58,204 nt of DNA from an uncultured Oscillospiraceae bacterium (GCA_934654755.1 CAKUGQ010000016.1:1-58204), one strand, 5' to 3'. Positions 14,922 through 24,175 are shown, counted from the stretch's first letter. Notes: generated from the letters alone by a model not told the origin. Made by a program: numbers and translations.

Positions 14922-16121
14922 TTACGGAATGTTTATGTAGTCAATGGGATTTACGGTAGAACCGTTGTAGTAGATCGTAAAATGCAGATGCGGCCCGGTA
15001 GACCAGCCGGTCGAACCGACATATCCGATGACCTGTCCCTGCTTAACAACGTCGCCGACCTTGACTGCACGGCTTTGCATGTGGCCGTAAAGTGTGGAAT
15101 AGCCGTCTCCGTGGTTAATCACGACATAGTTTCCCCAGGAGTTGCTGTATGTACTGGTGGTGACGACGCCGCTTTTGCTGGCGAAAATGCGAGTGCCGGC
15201 ATAGGAGGCGAGGTCAACACCGTTATGCAGTGTATAGCGCCCCGTGATCGGATGCCAGCGCATTTTATAACCGGAACTGAGATACACAAAGCCGTCAAGC
15301 GCAACCGGGAACATAAATCCCTTTTCAGTGATGATTTTCTCTTCATCCTCGCGCTTTTTCTGCTCCGTATACTCCTTCTCGCGCTGCGCAATGATCGCAT
15401 CAAGGTCGCCCTCGGAGTCCAGAATCTTCTGATACTCTTCCTTCATCTTCTGCTGATCCTTTGACAGCTCGGTAAGCATCTGGTCAGCCTCCGCACGGCG
15501 GCTGTCCAGCTCTGCTTTTGTCTGCTCCAACTCGGCTTTTTTCAATTCAATTTCTGTTTTTTCTGCGGCAAGCGATTCCTTCGCACCGAGTACCTCACCG
15601 GCCATCTGGCGGAATTCCGCAATCATCCGCTGGTCTGCGTTAGCAATCTCTTCAATCATGACAAGACGGTTGAGCATGTCGGCAAAGCTGTTTGCCTGAA
15701 GAAGAACGGACAAATAAGAAACATCACCCTGCTCCTGTATGGCGCGCATGCGCAGCTTATAGCGCTCAAACAGATCGGCCTGTGTTTGTACGAGCGTATC
15801 CAGCTCACTCTGCTTTTCGGCAATCAGCAGATTGTACTGATGGATCTGCTCGTCAATGTTTTCCGATTGCTGCATCAGAAGGACGATTTCCTCATCAACC
15901 GCGCGTTTTTTGTCTGCGAAGCTGCGAATTTCCTCATTGATGGAATTGAGCTCATTTTTAACGTCTGCTTTTTGCTTGTCGATCTCCTTGGCTTCCTGCT
16001 TCAGCTTGTCGATTTCTTTCTGGATCTCCGAAGAAGACTTCGCAAATGCGACAGCCGCCATACCGGTAAAAACGGAAAGGATCAGCAACAGGCAAATGCC
16101 CAATCGTAAAAAGCGTCTCAT
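14922..16121 (-). CDS. M23 family metallopeptidase with N-terminal coiled coil, copy 2
   Basis: 399 aa, same architecture as its neighbour: signal peptide ending near AVAFA (residue 27), coiled coil to about residue 260, C-terminal M23 domain with zinc-site segments LHNGVDLA and GPHLHF. The two proteins align throughout, including the shared block YNLLIAEKQ and LLQANSF in the coiled coil, so they arose by tandem duplication; this copy has a slightly different linker and more lysine-rich coil. AGGAGG lies upstream of the ATG. Likely a peptidoglycan peptidase in the cell envelope. Confidence 0.9.
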   Translation of the reverse strand: MRRFLRLGICLLLILSVFTGMAAVAFAKSSSEIQKEIDKLKQEAKEIDKQKADVKNELNSINEEIRSFADKKRAVDEEIVLLMQQSENIDEQIHQYNLLIAEKQSELDTLVQTQADLFERYKLRMRAIQEQGDVSYLSVLLQANSFADMLNRLVMIEEIANADQRMIAEFRQMAGEVLGAKESLAAEKTEIELKKAELEQTKAELDSRRAEADQMLTELSKDQQKMKEEYQKILDSEGDLDAIIAQREKEYTEQKKREDEEKIITEKGFMFPVALDGFVYLSSGYKMRWHPITGRYTLHNGVDLASYAGTRIFASKSGVVTTSTYSNSWGNYVVINHGDGYSTLYGHMQSRAVKVGDVVKQGQVIGYVGSTGWSTGPHLHFTIYYNGSTVNPIDYINIP

Positions 16122-16159
16122 ACGTCTATCGGCCTCCTGTAGAATGTATTCTCCGACAC

Positions 16160-16188
16160 ACTATACCACGCCAATCGGGAAAAATCAA
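16160..16188 (-). promoter_or_regulatory. Promoter for M23 copy 2
   Basis: Minus strand: TTGATT (16183-16188), 17-bp spacer, TATAGT (16160-16165) with extended TGG. Confidence 0.6.
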
Positions 16189-16212
16189 GACAAAAATCGG
16201 ATTATGTAAATC

Positions 16213-16242
16213 GGCCCCCGGCAAAAACGTATGCCGGGGGCC
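16213..16242 (-). terminator. GC-rich hairpin after the NHLM exporter operon
   Basis: Perfect 11-bp stem GGCCCCCGGCA (16213-16223) with TGCCGGGGGCC (16232-16242). The tract after it on the minus strand is only GATTTACAT, so it may be a weaker terminator. Confidence 0.55.
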
Positions 16243-16263
16243 GGGGGGAGATACGATAAACTT

Positions 16264-18456
16264 TTATACGGCGGACGGCTCCGCCGTCTCAACGCGCTGC
16301 CGCTCAACAAGCTCTGCAAAGAAACCCTTCCGGGCAAGGAGCTCATCGAAGGTACCGTCTTCTACGATCCTTCCTCCGTCAAGCACGATGATCCTGTCGC
16401 AGTGGCGAATCGTAGACAGGCGGTGTGCAATTACAATACGGGTACATTTGAGCGTATAGAGCGCATCGGAAACCTTTTTCTGCGTGATATTGTCCAGTGC
16501 GCTTGTCGCTTCGTCAAAGATCAGGATTTTCGGCTTGGGTGCAACGGCACGGGCAATCAAAAGCCGCTGCCGCTGACCGCCGGAAATGCCGCCGGAGCCT
16601 TCCGAGATCAGCGTGTTCATTCCCATCGGCATGGCACGGATATCGTCGGCAACGCCTGCAAGCTCTGCCGCCTCCCACGCCGCAGAGAGCGGAAGCTGTG
16701 GGGCGGAGATTACAATGTTGGAAAGAATATCGCCGTGGAGCAGCTTTCCGTCCTGCATAACCGAGCCGATAAGGCGGCGCAGAGACTTGAGATCAAGCGA
16801 ATTGATGTCTTTTCCGTCATAATAGATCGCACCCTTTTGCGCAGATTCAAAGCCGAGCAGCAAGCGCATCAGTGTGGACTTGCCGCAGCCGGTCTTGCCG
16901 ACGACGGCAACGTACTGGCCGGGACGGATTTTCAACGAGAGGTTGTCGATCACAAAAGGCATGTTTTCGGTATAGCGGAAGGAAACATTGTTCAATTCGA
17001 TACCGCCGCTCAGGGAGGTAACGAGCCGTCTGCCCTCGGAGACTTCAGGCACGGCTTCGAGAATCGGTTTGGCCATGTCGACCACAGGGCTGATGCTCGC
17101 GGCGGTCAGAGCCATGCTGGCTACGGACATAAACGCACCGCTGACCATTCCGTAGGCCGCAGTAAAGGCGTAGTAGTCGGCAACGGAGATACCGCTTTTT
17201 ATGGAAAAATAGTACATAACCAAGGTGCCGGTCAGTGAGATTGCGGTTGTGATTACGTCGCTGAACAGGACGAGCAGGGGAGGCTGGTACTCCAGCTCCG
17301 ACATCCGGCTGTAGAGACGGAGCCAACGTGCAAAAACACGTTTTTCCGAGCCGGAGAGCTTGATTTTTTCCACGCCTGTAATCATGGAGTAGGTCATGCC
17401 GTTTTCCTGACTGCTCAATTCCATCTCCTTCTTGTCGTTTCTTATCTGGCAAATGGAGCTAAGCACGGAGAAAACCAACGTTGCCGCGATTACGGCCAGT
17501 GCCGGAATTACGAGCTCCTTCGCGTATACAAAGATCTGGGTAATGTAAATCAGAGAGAACAACGAGGTAAAGCCGGTGGAAAACAGCGTGTTCATCAGCG
17601 TGGAGCACAGCGCATTGACACTTTGTGCACGGGAAGAAAGATCGCCGGAGCTGTAGCCTTTGAAGAAGGAGGCGGGCAGCGAGAGAATTCTGCCCATGCA
17701 CGCTGCTTCAATATAAACGTCCATCTGTGTGCTGATCCGCTTCAGTAGCAGCGACTTTATAACGTTAAATAGCATAATGCTGACCGACACGCTGACGGAC
17801 AGAACGGTAACGGCCAGGAGCAAGCGCACGCTTCCTTCCGGAATCACGTCCGAGAAAATGATATGCGTAACCTTCGGGGAGATCATGCCGACCAGCGTAA
17901 TCGCCAAGGTGGCAAGCACAAACAGAAGTTTTGAAGACAGAGGAACGCTGCTGAAGGAATAGCGAACCAACGCAAACAGCGTTAGCTTTTTTTGTGGGAA
18001 CGGCTTATAGAAGCAAACGGCTTCGTGCTCAAACAAGGTCTGTGTCTTCTTCGTAAGGCGAATGCGCTTTCCGGTCGCCTCGTCGTAATAGCTGTAGCCG
18101 GTCAGGCCGTTCGGAAGGAGCGCGACCCATTCACCGCCGTCTTTTTTTCGCCCGAGCATCGGGCCGATCGCATCACGGTACCAGCCATCCGTCAGCTCGA
18201 CGGTTCGACGCATTACCCCGTGCGGCCGGCAGTAATACTCCAGCCGCTCTTCCGCGTCCGTAATATTCTCCGGAATCTCGTCGCATTTCAGATGAAGATA
18301 GGCAAAAACCTTTTCAATGGCATGCTTTGCCTGTTCATTTTCGTCGGTTCCCGGCTGCCGTCCTTCCACAATGGAGGAGATTTCCTGCATGGCATCGGAA
18401 AAGGTCTCGTTATCTCTTTCGATTCTCAGCTTGATTTGTTCGTCAAACCAACCCAT
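16264..18456 (-). CDS. NHLM bacteriocin-system ABC transporter, permease/ATP-binding subunit
   Basis: 730 aa. Matches the second ABC protein of NHLM (nitrile-hydratase-leader microcin) exporters: an N-terminal soluble region of about 150 residues lacking a C39 peptidase, six membrane helices (about 160-430), then a nucleotide-binding domain with GKTGCGKSTL, SGGQRQRLLIARA and ILIFDEATSALD. It should pair with the adjacent peptidase-containing ABC protein to form a heterodimeric peptide exporter driven by ATP. It starts 12 bases after its partner, with AAGGGGG upstream. It is the last gene of the operon. Confidence 0.85.
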   Translation of the reverse strand: MGWFDEQIKLRIERDNETFSDAMQEISSIVEGRQPGTDENEQAKHAIEKVFAYLHLKCDEIPENITDAEERLEYYCRPHGVMRRTVELTDGWYRDAIGPMLGRKKDGGEWVALLPNGLTGYSYYDEATGKRIRLTKKTQTLFEHEAVCFYKPFPQKKLTLFALVRYSFSSVPLSSKLLFVLATLAITLVGMISPKVTHIIFSDVIPEGSVRLLLAVTVLSVSVSVSIMLFNVIKSLLLKRISTQMDVYIEAACMGRILSLPASFFKGYSSGDLSSRAQSVNALCSTLMNTLFSTGFTSLFSLIYITQIFVYAKELVIPALAVIAATLVFSVLSSICQIRNDKKEMELSSQENGMTYSMITGVEKIKLSGSEKRVFARWLRLYSRMSELEYQPPLLVLFSDVITTAISLTGTLVMYYFSIKSGISVADYYAFTAAYGMVSGAFMSVASMALTAASISPVVDMAKPILEAVPEVSEGRRLVTSLSGGIELNNVSFRYTENMPFVIDNLSLKIRPGQYVAVVGKTGCGKSTLMRLLLGFESAQKGAIYYDGKDINSLDLKSLRRLIGSVMQDGKLLHGDILSNIVISAPQLPLSAAWEAAELAGVADDIRAMPMGMNTLISEGSGGISGGQRQRLLIARAVAPKPKILIFDEATSALDNITQKKVSDALYTLKCTRIVIAHRLSTIRHCDRIIVLDGGRIVEDGTFDELLARKGFFAELVERQRVETAEPSAV

Positions 18457-18468
18457 CCAAACACCCCC

Positions 18469-20646
18469 TTAATCGTTGGAGATCAGCTCGGCGTATTTCC
18501 CGCCGCGCCGGTAAAGCTCGTCGTGTGTGCCCTGTTCCACGACCCTGCCCTGATCGAGCACAAGAATCTGGTCGCAGTCGCGAATGGTGGAAAGTCGGTG
18601 TGCAATCACAATGCAGGTAATGCCGCGCTCCTTGATGGAGTTAACAACTTCATATTCCGTCATGGCATCCAGTGCGCTCGTTGCCTCGTCGAGGATAACA
18701 ATGGTCGGATCCTGAGCCAGCACACGCGCAATCTCCATTCGCTGCCGCTGACCGCCGGAAAAGTCGCGTCCGCCCTCGGTCAGCTTATACTGGTAGCCTC
18801 CCTCACGCTGCATAATGTCCTCGTGCAGATGTGCGTCGCGAGCCGCAAGGATCATTTCAAAATCCTCGATGGAGGTATCCCACATTTTAATGTTATTGGC
18901 AATGGTGTCCTCGAAGAGGATAATGTTCTGATCTACGACGGCAAGAGAGCCGGTAAACACGCTTCTGTCAATGCGGTTGATCGGTTTACCGTCGAACAGG
19001 ATTTCACCGCTCCACGGCTGATACAGGCCGGAGATCAGTTTGGAAAGCGTTGACTTTCCGCAGCCGGAAGCGCCGACAAGCGCAATACGCTCTCCGGGCT
19101 TTACCGATAGATTGAAATGCTCGAGCAGCGGCGCCGCGAGGCGGGAATAACCGAAAGTAACATCCCGCAGTTCAAGATTGCCGGACAGTTTAGCGTAGCT
19201 TTGCGGGCCGTCTCCCATTGCTTCGCAGGCGGGATCCGTGGGGTACTGCATGACGTCCTCAATGCGCTCCATCTGGGTGCGCATTTCCTGAAGCGATTGA
19301 CCGGCGGAAATCAGCGCGGATGCAGGGGAGGTAAATGCAGTAAGAAAGCCTTGAAAGGCCATGATCATACCGACGGTAAATGTACCGTTGATGGCAAACC
19401 AGACACCCAGCATCAGCACGGCGGTTGAAGTCAGTCCGGAAACGAGCGTGGGGATCAGGCCGAGGTAGGCGTCCAGCTTTGTAAACTTTACAGATTGTGT
19501 GTTAACGCTTGCCTGATAGCCTGCCCAGCGGGCGAAGAAACCGTTTTCCGCACCGCCGGCCTTGATCGTTTCGATCATTTCGATCCCGGCGACGGTCGCG
19601 CCTGCAAGCTTGCCCGCGTCACGCATCTGGACGCGCGTAATGTTAATGCGTTTTTTGGAAATGACTCTGGACATTACCAGATTTATCAGAATGGATGCCA
19701 GACCGACGAGCGTCAGAATCCAACTATAGCGCAGCATTACGACCAGATAGAACGCCATCATTGCCGCGTTCAGCGCAAGCGGGGCAAGCGTATTGACCAG
19801 ACTGTTGGCGACGGCGGCGTTGGAGGAACGGCGCATCTGAATGTCGCCCGCCATCCGCTGTGAGAAAAACTCCATTGGCAGACGCAGGACCTTCCATAAA
19901 AATGTGGTATCGCCAACGACGGTCATTTTTCCGTCGATCCGCATGGAGTAGACTGTTTCGGCAGCCATAACGATCAATTGCAGCAGGGACAGGCCTGCCA
20001 GTGCGATCAAAAAAGGTGTGAACCAATCCGGGTTTTCCTTCGTCAAAAGACGGTCAAGAAAGATACGGGAAAAAGCAGGCTGAATGATTGCCAGCAGAGA
20101 AGAAATCAGTGTGGAGATTACGACGAACAGGATTGCAGCCTTTGCGCCCTTCAGACGGCTTGCGGCAAAGGCCAGAACACTTTTTTTGCTGCCGCCCGGT
20201 TCAAAGCTCTCACCCGGCTCAAGCATCAGGCAAATACCGGTAAAGCAGCGGTCGAATTCCTCCATACTTACGGAATAATTACCGCGCGCGGGATCGTTGA
20301 GATAGGCCTTTTTGCCTCGGAAGCCGTCAAGAACGACGAAGTGATTGAAATTCCAATGGATGATACAGGGGAATTTACCGTTTTTTCGAAGATCGCTCGG
20401 TTCGTAACGGTAGCCCTTGGCAATCATACCGTAACTTCTGGCAGCAATCAGAATATTCCTTGCGTTTGCGCCGTCGCGCGATACGCCGCAGTCCACGCGA
20501 AGCTGCTCCAGGGGAATCCACCTTCCGTAGTACGCAAGCACCATGCACAGGCTTGCCGCACCGCATTCCAGCGCCTCCATTTGCATGACAACGGGGACTT
20601 TCTTCGCGCATTGCGTCGAGGGTTGCTTTTTTTTCTTTTCTCTCAT
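18469..20646 (-). CDS. NHLM bacteriocin-system ABC transporter with C39 peptidase domain
   Basis: 725 aa peptidase/permease/ATPase. The N-terminal C39 domain shows the full catalytic set: MQMEALECGAASL (Cys about 28), HWNFNHFVVLDG (His about 102) and YLNDPARG (Asp about 118). Six membrane helices follow, then an ATPase domain with GASGCGKSTLS, DFSGGQRQRM and IVILDEATSALD. Such proteins cleave leader peptides after a double-glycine motif while exporting the core peptide. Ten bases separate it from the HlyD-like gene upstream. All catalytic residues are present, so the system looks functional even though no precursor gene is seen close by. Confidence 0.9.
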   Translation of the reverse strand: MREKKKKQPSTQCAKKVPVVMQMEALECGAASLCMVLAYYGRWIPLEQLRVDCGVSRDGANARNILIAARSYGMIAKGYRYEPSDLRKNGKFPCIIHWNFNHFVVLDGFRGKKAYLNDPARGNYSVSMEEFDRCFTGICLMLEPGESFEPGGSKKSVLAFAASRLKGAKAAILFVVISTLISSLLAIIQPAFSRIFLDRLLTKENPDWFTPFLIALAGLSLLQLIVMAAETVYSMRIDGKMTVVGDTTFLWKVLRLPMEFFSQRMAGDIQMRRSSNAAVANSLVNTLAPLALNAAMMAFYLVVMLRYSWILTLVGLASILINLVMSRVISKKRINITRVQMRDAGKLAGATVAGIEMIETIKAGGAENGFFARWAGYQASVNTQSVKFTKLDAYLGLIPTLVSGLTSTAVLMLGVWFAINGTFTVGMIMAFQGFLTAFTSPASALISAGQSLQEMRTQMERIEDVMQYPTDPACEAMGDGPQSYAKLSGNLELRDVTFGYSRLAAPLLEHFNLSVKPGERIALVGASGCGKSTLSKLISGLYQPWSGEILFDGKPINRIDRSVFTGSLAVVDQNIILFEDTIANNIKMWDTSIEDFEMILAARDAHLHEDIMQREGGYQYKLTEGGRDFSGGQRQRMEIARVLAQDPTIVILDEATSALDAMTEYEVVNSIKERGITCIVIAHRLSTIRDCDQILVLDQGRVVEQGTHDELYRRGGKYAELISND

Positions 20647-20656
20647 GGCCTGTCCC

Positions 20657-21130
20657 TCAATTCAAAATAAAGAAGATCGGCGCTACGCTGTCGATCACGA
20701 TCTGCGCCTGATACACACCGTCCGGCAAAGCCGCGTCGGTTTGCAGCGCGTAGACCCACTGGCCGATCTGAAGGCCGCCGACATGTAGCGCATACTCGCC
20801 GAAGCTGTTATCTACGGCGAGCGGCGCTCCGGCGACGGCAGTAATATGATACTCCGTTTCTCCGATGATGAGTGTCATGCCCTCACTGACGGAGGAAACC
20901 TGATCCTCCGCGACGTAGCAAACGACACTGCCATTCGCGCCTACAGCGCAGACGGACAGCTTGGTATCGAGTCTGCCGAAGATGCCCCAAACACAAACGC
21001 CGACCAGTAAGATCACGACGGCGGTAAACAGGAGCCACATTCCCGGATTTGAAACTCTGATGTAGTCGTTCAGCTGCTCCGGAGAGCTGATGCGCTCGAT
21101 GTTCTTTTTTCTGAAAAGCTGTTCGTTCAT
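20657..21130 (-). CDS. Short NHLM-type HlyD-like secretion protein
   Basis: 157 aa with one membrane helix (about residues 31-51) after an N-terminal LFRKKNIERISSPEQLNDYI segment typical of NHLM-system secretion proteins (HlyD/membrane-fusion class), followed by a small beta-rich extracytoplasmic part. Canonical members are much longer, with a coiled-coil hairpin; this one ends after what looks like a single barrel half, yet the frame is intact and the next gene follows directly. It is probably an adaptor of the exporter suited to a single-membrane cell. First gene of the exporter operon; GGAG precedes the ATG. Confidence 0.75.
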   Translation of the reverse strand: MNEQLFRKKNIERISSPEQLNDYIRVSNPGMWLLFTAVVILLVGVCVWGIFGRLDTKLSVCAVGANGSVVCYVAEDQVSSVSEGMTLIIGETEYHITAVAGAPLAVDNSFGEYALHVGGLQIGQWVYALQTDAALPDGVYQAQIVIDSVAPIFFILN

Positions 21131-21184
21131 GGCCTACACACTCCTTATATTTCAATCAAAAGCTATGGACAGAATTCCGCTCCC

Positions 21185-21213
21185 AATATACCATACTTCT
21201 TAATAAAATGGAA
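21185..21213 (-). promoter_or_regulatory. Promoter for the NHLM exporter operon
   Basis: Minus strand: extended -10 TGGTATATT (TATATT 21185-21190) with a weak -35 TTCCAT (21208-21213) at 17 bp. It is the only candidate in the gap before the HlyD-like gene. Confidence 0.45.
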
Positions 21214-21273
21214 GTAAATTCGCAATTAAATTGCAGACGGAACGTATTTTTTTGCTCCGGTGCATACAGTATC

Positions 21274-21302
21274 TGGAAAAGCACACCGAAGCATGTTATA
21301 AT
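21274..21302 (+). promoter_or_regulatory. Promoter for the GH25-DUF2079 operon
   Basis: Extended -10 TGTTATAAT (TATAAT 21297-21302) with a partial -35 TGGAAA (21274-21279) at 17 bp. Its position shows that ORF starts before about 21309 cannot be used for the GH25 gene. Confidence 0.55.
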
Positions 21303-21395
21303 ATACGCTCAGGAACTAAGAAATACGATCCGTCACAGATGATGGATCGGCCATTTGACCGGCCTTTGCCGTTGCGATGGAAAGGGGGCATACCC

Positions 21396-22211
21396 GTGCA
21401 AAGCCAAAAATCGAAGCAGCCTCTGCGCGGCTGGCAGACGGCGGCGCTGGTGCTTCTGGTGCTGTTCCTGCTGTTGCTTGCGATTCTTGCACTGATTCGC
21501 CACGGCGACAGTCACGGCAGCACCATTCGCAGTAACCGCTATGACGCCTCGGCGTTTTACCGTCAGGATGGGTTCCTGCATTACTCCGCTGCGGAGCACA
21601 GCATCGGCATCGATGTTTCCGTCTATCAGGATCAGATTGACTGGCAGCGCGTGCGCGAGGCAGGCGTGGAGTTTGCGATTCTGCGCATCGGCCTACGGAG
21701 CGCCAACGAGGGACTGCTATATGAAGACACACGCTTTCGGGAAAACTATGACGGGGCAAAGGCTGTGGGAATCCGGCTCGGTGTGTATTTTTTTTCACAG
21801 GCACAGAGCGAAGCGGATGCACGTCAGGAGGCCGAGTTTGTATGCCAGCTTCTTCAGGACCGTACTCTGGAGCTTCCGGTCTTTTTTGACTGGGAGCCGG
21901 TCGAAGGGGGGCTGCTCTCGCAGAACCCGTCGCTGCTGCCGCTGACGCAGTGCGCCGTGGCCTTCTGCCGCGCAATGGAGGCCCAGGGCTATTCGGCGGG
22001 CGTTTACTTTAATCAGACTTACGGTTATCGCTACTACGACCTCGGGATGCTTCAGGATTTCACGCTCTGGCTTGCGGAATACAACGAAACGCCCGGCTTT
22101 GACCATCATTTCGATATTCTTCAATACAGCGACAACGGTCGTGTCGACGGCATCACCGGCAGGGTGGATCTTGATTTGTGGATTTTGCCGGAAAAGGAGG
22201 ACAATTCATGA
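21396..22211 (+). CDS. GH25 lysozyme-like muramidase, membrane-anchored
   Basis: About 271 aa from a GTG at 21396, chosen because GGGGG lies six bases upstream and because the promoter at 21274-21302 excludes earlier starts. One N-terminal membrane helix (LVLLVLFLLLLAILAL) then a GH25 domain: HSIGIDVSVYQDQIDW, VEFAILRIG, GVYFFSQA, PVFFDWEPVEG (the Asp-x-Glu catalytic pair) and the closing DLDLWIL. GH25 enzymes hydrolyse the glycan strands of peptidoglycan. The stop overlaps the DUF2079 start codon (ATGA), giving a two-gene operon. Confidence 0.85.
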   Translation: MQSQKSKQPLRGWQTAALVLLVLFLLLLAILALIRHGDSHGSTIRSNRYDASAFYRQDGFLHYSAAEHSIGIDVSVYQDQIDWQRVREAGVEFAILRIGLRSANEGLLYEDTRFRENYDGAKAVGIRLGVYFFSQAQSEADARQEAEFVCQLLQDRTLELPVFFDWEPVEGGLLSQNPSLLPLTQCAVAFCRAMEAQGYSAGVYFNQTYGYRYYDLGMLQDFTLWLAEYNETPGFDHHFDILQYSDNGRVDGITGRVDLDLWILPEKEDNS

Positions 22212-24082
22212 GATTTGCGGCAGGTCTGCGCCGCAGCTTAAGCTGCGGCGCACTGATACGGCGGGTGATTCTTGCGTGGATCACGTCTGCGGCGATCCGC
22301 TATATTATGCTCCCCGCGGAGCAAATGCCGTTGGATGGGCTGGAATCTCTGAAAGGCGCTTCATTTGGCGGCTTTGTGCTGCTTGCCGCTTCGCTTTTTG
22401 CGGGATTTACGCTGATGTCCTGTATTCGGGATACGGAAAGGGCGGAGCGTTGGACATTGACGACGGCCTTTGCGTTGTATCTGCTCCGTGCGTATTTGGC
22501 AAGCAAAAGTCTGATGCTGCTTGCCTCGGGCGGCGTTTGTCTTGTGATTCTGGTGGTCTATGCCGCCTGCGGTGCAAAAACGCAGGCGACAGTATTGGCG
22601 CCGCCACCGCGCGGCGCGTTTTCCGCAAAGCTCGCGGTCGGTGTGGCCGCGACCCTCTTTGCTGCTTTTGTATCGGCCTGGACTGTGCTGCGCGTCAAGG
22701 CTTATTGCACGCCGAGCTATGACTTCGGCATTTTCTCGCAAATGTTCCACGCAATGGCAACGGACGGCTCGCAGCTTACCACGCTGGAGCGTGGGGAGCT
22801 GCTGCAGCATTTCTCCGTACACATTTCTCCGGTCTATTACCTGCTGCTGCCGTTTTATCTGCTCGTTCCGAAGCCGGAAACACTTCAGGTGCTGCAGGCT
22901 CTCCTGCTTGCCTCCGCAGTGGTCCCGCTATGGTTGATCGCGCGGCGTCGTGGACTCAGCGCACTGCTGAGCACGATATTCTGCTGCTTGCTGCTGCTTT
23001 ATCCTGCTTATGCGGGTGGTGCAAGTTATGATCTGCATGAAAACGCTTTTCTGACACCCCTTCTTTTCTGGCTGTTTTATGCCGTTGATGCAGAAAATCA
23101 TTGGTTGCTGGCGCTTTCCGCGCTCCTGACTCTGACGGTCAAAGAAGATTCTGCTGTATATGTTGCAGTAGCGGGTTTGTGGCTGCTGCTGCGCGGAGCG
23201 GTTCAGGGAAAACGCCGTACCGATCTGTTACGCGGCGGTGCGCTTCTGATCGGTGCGTTGGTGTATTTTTTCCTTGTGACATCGATCCTGAATAAATCAG
23301 GCGAGGGTGTGATGAACTGGCGTTACGGCAATATGATCTATGACGGTTCGGGCTCTCTGCTCGCCGTGGTAAAGGCCTGCCTTCTAAATCCGTTGAAAGC
23401 GCTCTATGAGTGCTTTGAAACGGAAAAAGTGAAATATATTTTACAAACGCTGCTGCCGCTGCTGTTCCTTCCGCTGATAACCCGACGCTATGAGCGTTAT
23501 GTGCTGCTGATACCGTTCCTCCTGGTGAACCTCCTTTCGGATTACACCTATCAGCATAATATCATGTTTCAGTACAACTTCGGCTCGCTTGCGTTCCTGT
23601 TTTACCTGTCGGTTATAAACTTTGCGGATCTGCGACCGATTCTTTCCCGCCACATCCGGATTCCCGCTGCATTTCTTGCGTTGCTGGTCTCTCTGGCGAT
23701 GTTCGCGACTTTCCTGATACCGACTGCCGGGTACTACTTTAAGCGCTATTCGGAAAACAGGGACATTTACGCGCAGATGGATGAGCTGCTTACAGCAATC
23801 CCGGATGACAGCACCGTCACGGCAACGACTTTTCTGACCACGCGTCTTTCCAACCGGCGCTACCTCTACGATTTGCAGTATGTAGGGAAGGAAAAGCTGC
23901 TGAACTCGGAGTATGTTGTACTCGGAGGCGGACGCGAGTTCAAGATGTATAACGGAACGGGCGGCGTGCTGACGCGTGAAGCGCTTGTCGCAACACTGAA
24001 ACAGAACGGCTTTGTCCTGCAAAGCGCCCTTGACGGTTGGTTGGAGATTTATTATAGGGAAGGCGGAAAAACAGGCGGGTGA
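22208..24082 (+). CDS. DUF2079 polytopic membrane protein
   Basis: 624 aa from ATG 22208, which overlaps the previous stop as ATGA and has AAAGGAGG eight bases before it. A dozen or so hydrophobic helices and the family core SYDFGIFSQMFHAMA, LEHFSVHISPVYYLLLP-like and ASYDLHENAFLTPLL segments identify DUF2079, a family with GT-C glycosyltransferase-like topology and unproved activity, perhaps modifying envelope polymers. The adjacent lysozyme supports a cell-wall role. A 26-bp perfect palindrome lies in its first codons (see findings). Ends at a strong bidirectional terminator. Confidence 0.85.
   Translation: MRFAAGLRRSLSCGALIRRVILAWITSAAIRYIMLPAEQMPLDGLESLKGASFGGFVLLAASLFAGFTLMSCIRDTERAERWTLTTAFALYLLRAYLASKSLMLLASGGVCLVILVVYAACGAKTQATVLAPPPRGAFSAKLAVGVAATLFAAFVSAWTVLRVKAYCTPSYDFGIFSQMFHAMATDGSQLTTLERGELLQHFSVHISPVYYLLLPFYLLVPKPETLQVLQALLLASAVVPLWLIARRRGLSALLSTIFCCLLLLYPAYAGGASYDLHENAFLTPLLFWLFYAVDAENHWLLALSALLTLTVKEDSAVYVAVAGLWLLLRGAVQGKRRTDLLRGGALLIGALVYFFLVTSILNKSGEGVMNWRYGNMIYDGSGSLLAVVKACLLNPLKALYECFETEKVKYILQTLLPLLFLPLITRRYERYVLLIPFLLVNLLSDYTYQHNIMFQYNFGSLAFLFYLSVINFADLRPILSRHIRIPAAFLALLVSLAMFATFLIPTAGYYFKRYSENRDIYAQMDELLTAIPDDSTVTATTFLTTRLSNRRYLYDLQYVGKEKLLNSEYVVLGGGREFKMYNGTGGVLTREALVATLKQNGFVLQSALDGWLEIYYREGGKTGG
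22227..22252. repeat. 26-bp perfect palindrome inside the start of the DUF2079 gene
   Basis: The left arm TGCGCCGCAGCTT is the exact reverse complement of the adjoining right arm, with no loop. It begins 19 bases after the start codon and spans codons about 7-15. It could form a very stable hairpin in the mRNA just after the initiation site or be a protein-binding site. Confidence 0.9.
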
Positions 24083-24112
24083 GGTCAATCCGGACACACG
24101 CTTGCACCTGCA

Positions 24113-24155
24113 AAAAGGCATCCCCCGTGCTTTCACGCATCGGGGGATGCCTTTT
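24113..24155. terminator. Bidirectional terminator between DUF2079 and LRR genes
   Basis: Fifteen-bp stem, left arm 24113-24127 (AAAAGGCATCCCCCG) and right arm 24141-24155, with flanking A and T runs serving both convergent genes. Confidence 0.85.
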
Positions 24156-24175
24156 CTGTCTAATTTGAAATATAC

